Positions 32,507 to 43,055 of a stretch of DNA of 64,000 nt are shown one piece after another. The stretch lies in NCBI GenBank assembly GCA_029953675.1, contig JAMWBK010000011.1, forward strand, positions 558,001-622,000, written 5' to 3'. The notes under the pieces were generated by a model. The model saw only the letters and a list, made by a program, of their open reading frames with translations. It was not told where the DNA came from and ran no database searches. A program made the position numbers and the translations under genes. Position 1 is the first letter of the stretch. Every line of letters begins with the position of its first letter. This DNA comes from Rhodosorus marinus (taxonomy: Eukaryota > Rhodophyta > Stylonematophyceae > Stylonematales > Stylonemataceae).

Positions 32507-32869
32507 CACGAGCGTTCCCAACCAAAAAAAACAAAAAAAAACGCTCCCACACCAAAGCAACCCCGAGCTTCTTCTCGCAGATGCTCCCCGTACCCCGATC
32601 ACCCCCTCTGCCTGTCACTTCCCTCGGCGGAATTCCACAGCTCTCATCTGCTCTCTCCTCACTCTCCAGGTCAAAGCTCTTTTTAAGCTAGACGAGTCCA
32701 CACAAACCGCCCCCGCCCGCCCCGGCATTGATGTTACCGCACCCTCGACGAACTCCCTCTTCGCTTACAAAGACACTAATTCAGTTCACCAAAACCTAAA
32801 TCGATACTTCATCTAGCCCCTCACAAACAGCCCAAATCGAGGGTTTTATTCAGAAGAGAAGACAAATGT

Positions 32870-32960
32870 AGAATATCTATTGTATTAAGAAGAATAAATG
32901 AATATCAAATTATCCTATTTTACAATTTATTGACATGAATATCTTAATTATGGTGAATAA
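32870..32960 (-). repeat. AT-rich repeat, inverted copy
   Basis: Its reverse complement (ATAATTAAGATATTC...GTCAATAAATTGTAAAATAGGAT...TAATACAATAGAT) matches the units at 33900-34400. The opposite orientation suggests terminal inverted repeats of an element, or an inversion. Confidence 0.7.
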
Positions 32961-33899
32961 GTTTCTCTTTTTTGTTTATTTTATGAATGTCCTTGGTCGG
33001 ATCGTATTTTTTAAAAAAGAAGTAAAATCTGGATTTGCTTTCAGATTTTGATTTCTTTGGTTTTTGAGGAGTACGGACCATTTCAACCGATTCGTGAAGA
33101 TATTACGTAACTTGCTATTGGGAGCGAGCGATGGATGTCCCACAGCCTAGTGGCTGTGTAGTATCCTCACCGCAGTGCAAATGATTAGGAGAGTTTAACG
33201 AGGCGCGTGAAATCGTTTCTGTTTTGATGTGCCCTTGTTGATAGCGGGATGTGAGCATCGAATCGTTTGCGGTTGGTTCGTCCTGTGCTGGGTATCACAT
33301 TGTTCATGTGGTTTCCCTCTTTACCACCTGACCTATCTTTGCTGACGTGGTGAACGACTTGGGACGTTAGCCAGGCGATTGATCTTTCGCATCTGAGCTG
33401 GTGCCTTTATCCCTTGTCCCAAGGACACCTTCCGCACTTCTGACGTTTGTTTTTTTCCCCGTAATACACAAACACCAAAGGTGCACCTCCTTCCCTTTTC
33501 GGGATCGCGGACCCCTCTCAACACATCCACCCAAAAACCCCTATTCTCATTTCCCCCCCCCCATTTGGCACCAAAAACGGCATAGGCCCAGAATTCTGTC
33601 TCGCGTCTTCTGTCAAACCCTCCTATCAAAAACAGACCCCTAAAATATCCGAGTAATTCTTTTTAAAAAAACTACGGCCCTCCTAGCTCGAAAAATCCTT
33701 CTCCTTTCCGCTTCACTTCGCTTTCTTTTCCCGTTTCATCTCGTCATAAAAAAGGAATTCTTTCTCTTCGTCTTCCATCCATCGGACTTTTCTATCAAAA
33801 ACCCCGAAGGCTATCTAAATTAATTCTTTAAAAAAACACCACTTTCTGAAAATGAATAAAAATAAACAAACAAAGAGATGAACATTTCTGGGACGTAAT

Positions 33900-34400
33900 T
33901 AATAATTTTTATGTTAATACCATAATTAGGAATAATTAAGAATTTTTACGTCAATAAATTCTAAAATAGGATGACAATGTGTCCATTTTTTTGTAATACA
34001 ATAGATGTCCTAAAATTCGTCGTGAGTTGAGGATAAGACCCGCTCCTTTTCCTTGCGGTTTTTTTTTGAAATTGAGATTTGGTGCTCTCCCATAATTAAG
34101 AAATTTTAAATCAATAAAAAATTCTAAAATAGGATGACTGCTTGTCGATTTTTCCGTAATACAATAGATGTTCTAAATTTGTCTTGTGGATAGCACCCGC
34201 TCCTTTGAGATGCGGTTTTTCTGGAAATTGAGGCTTGTCTCGCTCCGATAATTAAGAATTCTTATGTCAATAAATTCTAAAATAGGATATTTGTATACCA
34301 AGTTTTTCGTAATACAATAGATGTTCTAAATTTGTCTTGAGTTGTGGATAAGAACCGCTCCCCTTCGTGGCGGTTTGTTTTTTTTGGAAATTGAGGTTTG
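33900..34400 (+). repeat. AT-rich tandem repeat, about 158-bp period, three units
   Basis: TCAATAAATTCTAAAATAGG-type strings start at 33951, 34111 and 34267. Each is followed by TTTTT-CGTAATACAATAGATGTTCTAAATTTGTC, a CCGCTCC tract, GCGG followed by a T-run and GAAATTGAG. Units differ by small indels. Confidence 0.85.
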
Positions 34401-34675
34401 TCCTCGCTTCTGTGGTGACTTGTTTCTATTTCTGTGGGCGGGTTGGTCGTGCAGTGTTCTCTTGCTGAATCGCTCCGGAGAAGGGATGGGAAAGCTTAGG
34501 AGAGGGGTCCGCCGCGTTCGGGCCAGACTCGTGCTCGGCCGTGCACGGCAGCTGGAATGATTTTCTGGGCAGCTGCTAGATCCGCTCTTGGTTCGGGTCT
34601 TGAGAGGTGGAGGGGGGTGGGAGGTGGGTGGTTCTGTCCCATCGATGTCGCGCCTTGGGGCTTTATTTTTTGAGC

Positions 34676-36243
34676 ATGTTTCCACCTGTTCTGGTGGTCC
34701 CGTTGTAGTGCTTGGGCAAGTCCGCAGCAGCTGCCCAGTAAGCCAAGCCGAACGTCCTGTTTATATACATTGATGACAACAGTAACGGTGAACTGCGGGT
34801 GGGCGGTCGTAGATCCGCGGTGGAAAGATCAATTCCGTGAACGAGAAGTTCCACCCGAAGACCCCCATAGTCTCTATGCTCGCACGAGATGGAGTTTACT
34901 TCACCAAGGCGGGGGCAGCTTCGGCGTGTTCTCCGAGTCGGGCCATGTTCTCAACCGGCCGATATGCGAGGCTGACGACGTCGTGGTACAACGGGGATTA
35001 TGGAACCTTCACAAACCGTGAGGGTGAAACTGAGGGCCACGTTCCCCTGTAATTGGCGCCCTGTTACTTGTAGAGCACGTCGCTCAACAAGCTGGGTACA
35101 AAACGTTGTGGACTGAGAAGCCCAGAATGAAGACGCGGACCTGAGCGAGTTTGGATTTGGTGCGGGCTTATTCCTGCCAAAGGCGGCGTTCAAACTCCCA
35201 GCCCGTACAGCCCGGAGTTTGTAATCAGGTCAAGGATTGTGAATGGCAAAACGGAGAATTTCAATGTCGACACCGGGGAGAAAGTGAGCCCCGGAGGCGA
35301 GCGAAGTTACTTCTAGAAGCCGCACATCGACCTGATAAACTTCTCAGGAGCTACCCAGGACTTCACGTACTGGCCGCACGCGGAAGAGCTCCAGGTTGAG
35401 TATGGGTGTTCTACATACGGTCCGGACGTGGAGAGCGAATCTATCATATATTTCATGACGAAAAGCCATGAGGATGAAAAGACGTTCTTCATCTTCCATA
35501 AATCGAAACTAGTGCACATAGCATTCAAAACTTTATCCAACCTGACCAGGGAACGAGCTATCCTCCAACACCTGAGCTAACTTGGGACGAAGCCACACAG
35601 GCATACACGCGCAGAAGTCACCGTCGCAGGTGGCAATGGCGTTTACGAAACGGAGGGGATCAACGACGGAGGCTTCCATCGACACTTGGATTGCGTCGAC
35701 TACATGACATGGCAATATGTAGAACACATGAAGGACTTGGGGGTCATGGACAACACCATCATCATCCTCGCTTCTGACAACGGGACTACACACTGGGGTA
35801 AGGCCCGTAGGTCAAAGCAGAGCGGCACTAGCATCCCGATGGTCATCTACGTCGTGGGATGCAACTCACAAAGCAAGGAAGATTGGACGTGATGGTGCAT
35901 GTGGTAGATATGCTGCCAACGTTTGCCGACATCATGGGAGCTAAGGACTTACTTGAACAGTCATTGAAGTAAAAGAGACACGGTGGCCGTACCTGACTAC
36001 GACCAAAACTACACATCGAATCGTGCCGTACTCGTACCTTCGCGATCTCCAAATCATCCGAGGAAAGCTCGTGATGCGAGATGCTAACGAGAACTGGAGG
36101 AAGGTTAACGAGGAAGTCAATGACTATGACTCGTACCCACAGATCACAGACCGGAGCACCCTTGCAGCCAAATACCGAACCGAGAGGGACAGTCTCGTAC
36201 GAATCATGTACGGGTCTATGAGACCGAACGTGATTATGTCTGA
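34676..36243 (+). pseudogene. Decayed group B sulfatase, opposite strand
   Basis: The plus strand reads as a group B sulfatase through several frames. From the ATG at 34676, codons resemble the start of the gene at 30896-32506 but include in-frame stops TAG at 34706 and TAA at 34739. The active-site motif survives (ACSPSRAMFSTGRYARL near 34918-34970), followed by NGDYGTFTN and a stop at 35050. Later fragments are YGPDVESE homologue (about 35420), a DNGT metal motif (ASDNGTTHWGK near 35770), LQIIRGKLVMRDAN near 36045 and a terminal YETERDYV ending at TGA 36241-36243. Frameshifts and stops are scattered, so it cannot make a full protein. It is the only cluster member on the plus strand. Confidence 0.92.
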
Positions 36244-37273
36244 GGACTTCAGGGTAGTTAGTTGACCAAGGAATCGAAGGACTACCTATTAAGAGGAACA
36301 GGCTACATTTCAAAGAGGTCCAGCCCAGACAAACACAATATCCACGCTCTTTGCTTTTCGACCCGTCACAAGGGGCGGGTGGCGAAAAGAAGCGCTAACC
36401 TCAGCCGGATGCGAGAGCGGGTTCTAAACAATAACGAAAAAAGTTCTGCTCCGGACTATCGCATCGCATGACGCTCATAGCCAGCTGAGACCGCGCAAAA
36501 GCTTGCGGTTCCGGCCCCCACCGAGCCTAGTCCGCCGCCCTTTGCACCAAATGCGCTGCGTAACCTCAATCAGAAAGTCTTTGGCGGCTTCCTGAGTCGG
36601 CTCAACTCCTCCAAAATGAAGGGGATAGAAGATAACGACATTGTGATCTGCCAGAGCATCTCGACTTTGCGCGCGCTCTGGCAGCTTCAGCTAGGTCTTC
36701 ATCTCCTAGCAAAACGGACGCAACATGCTTGGTAAACCTAAGGGATTGGACTTGCTGCACATCTCCCGTAGTGGTTTGTACATGACTGGATTCCACCGCA
36801 CAGCTATACAATAATATGCCGTGCCCCTAACGTCCATTCTCCCCGGAGGCACAGGGACCAGTGCGGCGGTGTCGGACCATCATGTCTGATCGGTGTCGAC
36901 TTACCATAAAAACTTGCTGCGGTTGCAGTAGCGTACACCCCACATTAGGATGGTGTGCAGCGAGCTCATCCGTCCGGATAGGTCTAGCACGTTCGGTGCT
37001 TGGACACGAAGACCTGAACCAGTCCAATAATCCACTGTTTCCAAATAGTCGCCGGTTTTTAGGTCTTCATCTACAATCTAATAATAATTACTGACACTCC
37101 AAGAAACACTCCAAAAGGTCTTTCCTTGAACATTATTACGTCTTACGCTCCTACTCCCCATTTGCTTCGGCAGGATCTCCATGCCCAACTCGAGCACCTC
37201 CACACCCACGAGAATTTTCAGCGGAGTGGTCAGCGACAAGAACTCGGAAGGGAACATATTTGCGTCGAATTCA
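36244..37273. other. Intergenic, no gene recognised
   Basis: Between the sulfatase pseudogene and the 3' end of the next sulfatase. Only short ORFs without motifs. Confidence 0.5.
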
Positions 37274-38899
37274 TCACACTGGTCCTTCGTAGTCATGTTC
37301 AGTATCGTAGACGTCAAACTCTTTCAATACACGCCTCAGATACTCTCGCTCTTTTCGATATTTTGGCGGCAGGGAACCCCAGTTCCTAATCCTCGGATAT
37401 GAGTCGTAGTCGTCCACCTCCACGTCAACTTTCCACCAGTTTTTATCCGCATCGCGCATCACCAGCTTGCCTCTGATTATCTGCAATCCTCCGATGTAGG
37501 AGTAGACGTATCTCCGATGCACCTCAACCCCCTTCGTCAGATACGGCCACAGGCTCTTCCCATGGGCCTTGTAGGATTTGGGCTCTTCAAGCGCCTCGGG
37601 TATCCCCATCATGTCCGCAAAGGTAGGCAGCATGTCGACCACATGCATAAGAACGTCTTGCCGGCCTTTCTTGGTGAGCCTGAGACCCGGTGCCCACATA
37701 AGGAACGGTATGTGCGGGCCCCTCTGTTTCCTTCCGACGTGCTTGCCCCAGTCCGCTGTTCCATTGTCCCCCGCGAAGACGAAGATGGTGTTCTTCAGAG
37801 TTCCGATTTTCTTAAGCTGCTCGATGTACTGCCAGATCATGTAGTCGAGGTACTCGATGTGGCGGTGAAGGCCGCCGTTGTTGATGCCCGTTGCAGAGTA
37901 CTTTCCCTTGATGCCCTTGATGGTGACCTTGGACCTCACATACCGACCCTCCTTAGCTATCCACTTGAGCTTTGGCGTGGGCGGCCACACGTTCTCTTCC
38001 TTCGGATTGAGAAAGTTGAACGCCTTGTGTCCGAGTTTGGAGTTGTGGAAGACAAAGAAGGGCTTCTTCTGCTGCTTGCTTCGGACCATGAAGCGTTTGA
38101 TGAGGTTTGCCTCCACGTCAGGACCGTACGTGGACGTGCCATAGTCTCGCCTGGTTGGTTCAGAATGGGGCCAGAGGGTGAAATCTTTCTTCACGCCGGG
38201 AAAGTTCATCAGCTGGATGTGCGGTTTCCAGAAGAAGCTGCGTTCGTTTCCGTTTGATTCCATCACCTCGTCGCCGCTGTCCATGTTGATGCGCTTTTTC
38301 GTCCCGTTCTTCTGAGTCACCCTTCCGACCCGAAACGACGAGTATTTGCTTGGCGGATCGATCGACGGGTTTGGAACGAATACGCCCTCGTCGAAGCCAA
38401 ACTCCCTCAGGTCGGCATCCTTCATTCCGGGCTTCCCAGCCCACAAAGTCTTATACCCAGCCCTCTGAGCGAGATGCCCGAGAAGCATTGGTGACGACAC
38501 GTGCAAAGGAACAATGGGGTTCTTCTTCCCCTTGGCATCGACATAGGATCCATAGTCCCTGTTGTACCACCACTTGGTCATCGTCGCGAAACGGCCGGTT
38601 AATAGCATGGCCCGACTTGGAGAGCAAACAGGCGCAGCCCAAGCCTTTGTAAAATATACACCATTCTTCGCGAACTTGTCCAGCATCGGAGTGTATGCCA
38701 GAAACTCCCGATCCTTCGAGTGCACGCTCTCAGGCGCCGCCCAAGTCGGCGCCTTGTACGCCCGGATCTCACGTGGACTGATGTCGTCTCCATAAATAAA
38801 CACGATGTTCGGCTTGATGTCCCGAGCCGTAATACCATCCGGTCCCAGCAGCAACACTGCCACAACGGAGATGACAAACAAGGCCCAACTGCTACCCAT
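37274..38899 (-). CDS. Divergent type I sulfatase (CSPSR), secreted, 541 aa
   Basis: Third sulfatase type in the cluster. Signal peptide from the Met at 38897-38899 (MGSSWALFVISVVAVLLLG), Asp pair at 38-39 (YGDDISPRE), catalytic Cys 92 in PVCSPSRAMLLTGR, FAGDNGT for the metal-binding Asp-Asn, and KQRGPHIPFLMWAPGL. It is closer to group B than to group A but has many Lys-rich replacements (KKDFTLWPHSEPTRRDYG, RSKQQKKPFF). The codon usage in its reverse complement is more GC-rich than in the other members, consistent with an older separation. Ends YDTEHDYEGPV. A 26-codon ORF extension upstream is not needed. Intronless. Confidence 0.92.
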   Translation of the reverse strand: MGSSWALFVISVVAVLLLGPDGITARDIKPNIVFIYGDDISPREIRAYKAPTWAAPESVHSKDREFLAYTPMLDKFAKNGVYFTKAWAAPVCSPSRAMLLTGRFATMTKWWYNRDYGSYVDAKGKKNPIVPLHVSSPMLLGHLAQRAGYKTLWAGKPGMKDADLREFGFDEGVFVPNPSIDPPSKYSSFRVGRVTQKNGTKKRINMDSGDEVMESNGNERSFFWKPHIQLMNFPGVKKDFTLWPHSEPTRRDYGTSTYGPDVEANLIKRFMVRSKQQKKPFFVFHNSKLGHKAFNFLNPKEENVWPPTPKLKWIAKEGRYVRSKVTIKGIKGKYSATGINNGGLHRHIEYLDYMIWQYIEQLKKIGTLKNTIFVFAGDNGTADWGKHVGRKQRGPHIPFLMWAPGLRLTKKGRQDVLMHVVDMLPTFADMMGIPEALEEPKSYKAHGKSLWPYLTKGVEVHRRYVYSYIGGLQIIRGKLVMRDADKNWWKVDVEVDDYDSYPRIRNWGSLPPKYRKEREYLRRVLKEFDVYDTEHDYEGPV

Positions 38900-40284
38900 G
38901 TTCCTGTACCCCACTCCTCCACGGGCGCAAAACCGCACAGTCGAAATCCCCGTCAAAAATTCCGGACTCGTGCCCAAAGAGCCAAGGCCAGAGAAAGCCC
39001 TGAAGGACTCCGGTTCAAAGCTTCTCTACCGACCCGTGGATATCTCAAGCAATTCCCAGCCCGCCTCCCGCCAAAAACCACCACTCGCTTCAACGCTTAA
39101 AAGGAAGAGTCCTAAGCCGCTTCCCCTGGCTTTTCCCGCAAAAATTTGATCCGACGAACAGTCCTGGTAAACAGCAAACCTGCCTACTACAGACTCACAA
39201 GCGAAGTGCTTGCTCTAAGTCGCTCTTCATTACCTCTTCCAAAAGCTCTTAGAGCTCCGCTTAGGAAGATTCGTCTTCAGTAAACCAACTTCCGAAGGTC
39301 AGATCCGCTCAGAAAGTTGAGTCGTCAGATAAGCACCCAGGTCTCCTCCAGTCTGGGGTAAAGTGTACGCGGTTACGTAGGTCTTCAGTGAACACCAAGC
39401 TTTACTCCAATCGTGAAGTTGGTCTTCATTAAACACCCACTTATCCTTCAGTCGGGAGCTTACTCCTTAATAGACTCTACAAGGTCCGCCAAAGTCTCTC
39501 TTCAGTTAGTCCTCATTGTCCATCTAGGTCTCTTCAGTGCCATGATGTCCACCTCTCCTCCACGCCATAAGATCGTCTTCCAAATGTTTGGCAAAACACC
39601 TTTCAAAATTGTCCATTTTTTTTTGTAAGCACATTCAAAAATTTTAGTTTGTTTTACGAAAGAAAATAAGAAGGTTCGGAACCGGTCCGTTCTGGGACTG
39701 TCCAGAGTTTTCAAATGTACTCACATGTTCTAGCCAGTACGAACCCTCGTTGCTGGCTTGGGTAACCCGACCTCTCCTGCCGGGGAATCCGACTGAGGAG
39801 GTCTCGTACGCACTTCCCGTCCGCGTCCGATTGTAACGTGTTTCTCTTCTTGTAAGGGTGAAACAACCTGATCATCATCAGCTTGGGACGTGCTAAGGGA
39901 TCTTCGGGGGGGAGGCGGATGAACGAAGGTAGCAGGTTTTCGTTGCCAAAGGGGATTTTTCCGGTTAGCAAAACATGAGAAGGGACGATGCGATATGGGT
40001 CACCTTACCTAGGTGACACCTCAGAATGGATTGCTAACTTGGCGCATGGATTGAGGAAACTCTCACCAGCGGGCGGATGGGAGAGGTTCATCAGATCAGA
40101 GCGAGGTTGGCGGTTTTCGTTGGAATCACAGTAAGGGGTAGGGCCTCTCCGCTGGTAGAGAAAGATGCCGCAACAGTCCACCTGCAAAAAGTATCGCGCC
40201 ACGAGCGCTCGCCATGCAAAAGTACTTTTGCTCTATCCAAGATAAGATTCTCTTGCTCTTAGTTATGGACACCATGTTGTCAAT
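38900..40284. other. Intergenic, no gene recognised
   Basis: Upstream region of the sulfatase at 37274-38899. At 39270-39540 the string GTCTTCAGT or CTCTTCAGT recurs irregularly (39271, 39381, 39424 as GTCTTCATT, 39500, 39530). No supported gene. Confidence 0.45.
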
Positions 40285-40800
40285 ATGTAGGAACTTCTAT
40301 CTATATTAAGAATAATATTGATATTCGAGAACTTTTCAAGCAGTTGTATCATCGTGAAGAGTTAAGATGTAGTACCAATTAAGACTAGATACAGAGACTA
40401 TATATCATATTAATGATATTATTGAGATATTTGCCTTAATATTCTATAGTTAGATAGTACCGGTGCTAATATAGATACAATATTTCTATATTTGTTCTTT
40501 GTCCGCAAAAAGTGAGGGAGAAAGTTTCTAGATAAAACTGAGTTTTTAGGACCGCTCGGAAGGAGTTTTGCGTCTATTTTCTAAATATTTGCTTGTTTTT
40601 ATCTATATTAAGAATAGTATGAACCTGAGCGGTTTTTAAGCATAATATCGATAGCTATTTTTTCAAGATGTAGTATTGATAGAGACTAGATATATGACGT
40701 ATATATCATCTTGTGAAAATATTCAGGCCCGTGATGCTAATATTGTATATTTTGATATTCTCTAGTACTAATGTAGGAATATACGTTCTATATTTATGAT
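40285..40800. repeat. AT-rich direct repeat, about 300-bp period, two units
   Basis: ATCTATATTAAGAATA-TAT starts near 40299 and again near 40599. Later landmarks also repeat: AAGATGTAGTA, GACTAGATA, ATATATCAT, and TGCTAATAT followed by CTATATTT. The base composition is far more AT-rich than in the flanking genes. No ORF of interest. Confidence 0.75.
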
Positions 40801-41268
40801 CGCAGTACGCCTTGGCGTGTGGATCTGGGCACGACGCGGTTTGTAGGGGGGAACAAGAAGGAGAGGGTCTGCAAGACGAAAGCCTGGCTATCTAATATGT
40901 ATTCTCTATAGCAATAAAATCTTCGCAGTTTCTAGTTTGTCAACCGCCCTCACCCCCTTCCTCCTTCTCGGATCAGTTTTCTTGGTCTTGACATATGTGG
41001 CTTTCGCTGGAAAGCAAGGGGCCCACGCCGCGGAGGGTTACTAGCAGCCCGTTCATTTGAACCAGAGAACTGTAAACGGTTTTGTCCGGGAGTAAACAGT
41101 TTACGATCATGAGAATCCGTGCTTAACCCCGCCGCCGCCCCGACGTTGGCAGAAACTCCTTGAATCGGCCTGGCTAAGAGTGGTCCGCAGTTGGGCTCGT
41201 GGTGGACGCGACGAGAACCAAGCTGCTCAACGAAAGGCGCCTCCTTTTGGCTTTTGTGTTTCAGCACG
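40801..41268. other. Upstream region of mitochondrial uS7 gene
   Basis: No ORF recognised. Just before the ATG at 41269 the sequence CTTTTGTGTTTCAG (41250-41264) looks like a 3' splice site, so a short 5' exon or spliced leader could lie in this stretch. Confidence 0.4.
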
Positions 41269-41948
41269 ATGATGTTTTCGCGAGATCCCGTGGTTCTTAA
41301 ATTCATCAAGAAGATCTCGGTTCACAACGATGAAGTCGCCGCGAGGAAGGTTGTTCAGGAGGCATTCTTTATGCTGAAGACCAAGTATGGGGTAGCAAAG
41401 TACGTCTTGATAACGAACCTTTCTTTTCGATCTATTCTTTGTTTGCTTCTTTGGACCTGGAAGTTCACCTGCATTTTGATTCCAAACTTAATTGGTGAAG
41501 CTATTTCCCCTCCGCGCAGTCCAGTGGAGTGTCTCCGTCAAGGCCTCAAGGAGTGTTCTCCGGCGGTCCTCACGAAGAGGCGTGTTGTGGCTGGAAGAAC
41601 TCTTAATATTCCCGTGCCTTGCGACGAACGTCAAGGGCGGAAGAAAGGCTTAATTTTTCTAAGGTAAGTCGTAGTTTTTCGTTGTTCGATCCCGACACCC
41701 AACAGGCCTTCGCCGCTTGCCTTCGTCCGCGCAGAGCCCTTAAAACACCTTTTCGGTTTCGGACCCTTTTCAGAGAAGGCTTTCGAGAACGACGAGAATC
41801 TACCGCTGCGGAGAGACTATGTAAAGAGCTGTTGGCTCTCCAGAAAATGGAAGGGAACTCCATCAATATGCGCGACAACTTACATAGACTGGCAGAGTCC
41901 AACCGTGCGTTTGTTCATTTCCTCTCTCGGGCGAAGTCGAGAAGGTAA
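41269..41948 (+). CDS. Mitochondrial ribosomal protein uS7 (S7), three exons
   Basis: Small-subunit ribosomal protein that binds the 3' domain of the small rRNA. Exons 41269-41399, 41520-41663 and 41735-41948 join to 162 residues. Introns are 120 nt (GTACGT...GCAG) and 71 nt (GTAAGT...GCAG). Family features in order: DPVVLKFIKKISVHNDEVAARKVV (split by family-typical I/K pattern), then after the first join NPVECLRQGLKECSP, then TKRRVVAGRTLNIPV (the conserved R-V-G-x-x-x-x-x-P-V region), and the C-terminal RDNLHRLAESNRAF, typical of S7. Because red algal plastids encode their own S7, this divergent nuclear copy is more likely mitochondrial; no clear targeting peptide is visible, and one may be in an upstream exon. 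The first intron is a multiple of three without stops. Confidence 0.85.
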
Positions 41949-42162
41949 CCCCTTTGACGACATAATAACTAGACCGGAGGAGCCAGTAGATGTGTTTGTT
42001 ACTAAGGATGGGTCCTAAGCGACAAGTCTTGAAGGCAAAGCCGTCACTCTCTCTAGTTCCAACGCGGATCGCGTCTGTGTGAAGTGTGACGTGAAGCACG
42101 TGGACGGAGGATTTTGAATAAGGACAAAGAAGGTGATTTATTAAAAAACAATGTGCAGATTG
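41949..42162. other. Convergent 3' region between uS7 and Erv2-like gene
   Basis: About 214 bases between the two stop codons, presumably both 3'UTRs. AATAAATC-type A/T run at 42133-42148 on the minus strand may be a poly(A) signal (TTATTAAAAAAC on the plus strand). No gene. Confidence 0.35.
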
Positions 42163-42700
42163 TTAACCCTCGCAGCCGCAGCTTCCCCATCGCCCGTCTA
42201 AACTAGAGACATCGCAAGCAAACAGTGGTTTCCGATTCCGCTTGTTAACTTCGTTGTGAGCTCGGCATGTCCAGATCAGCAGTTCATTCCTAGAGGAGCA
42301 ACTTGAGTGTTGTTTTAAAAGAGAATGTTTTGGAGGAAAAGTTTCAGCTCCTGGAAACGGTTAGAGCATCGATTGGCTCTGTTTGCTCTACTCACTTGGG
42401 AGGGTTGTCTGCCACAAACTGGGCGAAATGCTCGCGGCATTCCAAACAAGGATAGAGCTTGGCGATGGCGTGAATCAAGTTACAAGCATGTTCCTCTGCT
42501 CCAGTAGCCTCAACCTGAAGGTTTGCTGCTAGAGTGTGAATCGCTGTCCAGTAGGCGTTGCCCATTTCCTCCTTTGTCGGCGGCTTCTCGCCTTGAATCA
42601 AAGTCCATATTCCGCTGTAGAGGACTAGGATCGTAACAGTCGTTCCTATAGCGAAGCCATAGAGTACTTGAATATTAATGGACCGCTTAAGCTTCAGCAT
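42163..42700 (-). CDS. Erv2-like FAD sulfhydryl oxidase, two exons, 147 aa
   Basis: Makes disulfides and passes electrons through FAD to oxygen. Exons 42396-42700 and 42163-42301, joined across a 94-nt intron (GTGAGT...CAAG). Residues 12-35 are a single membrane anchor. The Erv/ALR domain follows: WTAIHTLAAN, then YPCLECREHF with the active-site CxxC (Cys 85 and 88), then after the join LIWTCRAHNEVNKR, the FAD-binding HN-x-VN motif. The C-terminus ends SCGCEG; a Cys-Gly-Cys tail is the shuttle disulfide known from yeast Erv2, and there are no N-terminal shuttle cysteines as in Erv1. This points to the secretory route rather than mitochondria, but that is inference. A TGA follows at once if the intron is not removed. 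Confidence 0.88.
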
Positions 42701-42971
42701 CCTTCCCGCTGCACTCAAGCCGTTCCTATCCCTTTAACCCCCCATGTTCGATTGCTGCTTCCTCTCTTTCAGATTGCATGGTGTGCGCATATATCCAGAC
42801 ACGGAAAAGCTAGCCTGACAATTACACTAGCACTTAAAAGCGAATAGAGATAAGGGGCAGTAGCTCTTCAGTATCTCTACGCTAAAATGCTCTTGCGAGC
42901 TTACCACAACTGGTGAAATTCAAAGATATATTTGAACTATATAGTTTGATAAAAACACGTTTCCTGTGATT

Positions 42972-43043
42972 GGGAGATTGGTCTAGTGGTATGATTCTCG
43001 CTTCGGGTGCGAGAGGTCCCGGGTTCGATTCCCGGATCTCCCC
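42972..43043 (+). tRNA. tRNA-Pro (CGG)
   Basis: Acceptor GGGAGAT pairs with ATCTCCC (43036-43042); D-arm TGGTCTAGTGGTATGA; anticodon stem CTCGC/GCGAG with loop TTCGGGT (anticodon CGG); T-arm with GTTCGATTC. No intron. A T-run (TTCTTTTTT, 43047-43055) follows and would end RNA polymerase III transcription. Confidence 0.95.
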
Positions 43044-43055
43044 CGATTCTTTTTT

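Larger units (their letters stand above)
32507..34675. other. AT-rich intergenic region with repeats
   Basis: Separates a minus-strand sulfatase from a plus-strand sulfatase pseudogene. It contains a repeat in opposite orientations at its two sides (32870-32960 and 33900-34400), a poly-C tract at 33555-33563 and pyrimidine-rich DNA at 33640-33790. No gene can be supported. Confidence 0.5.
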
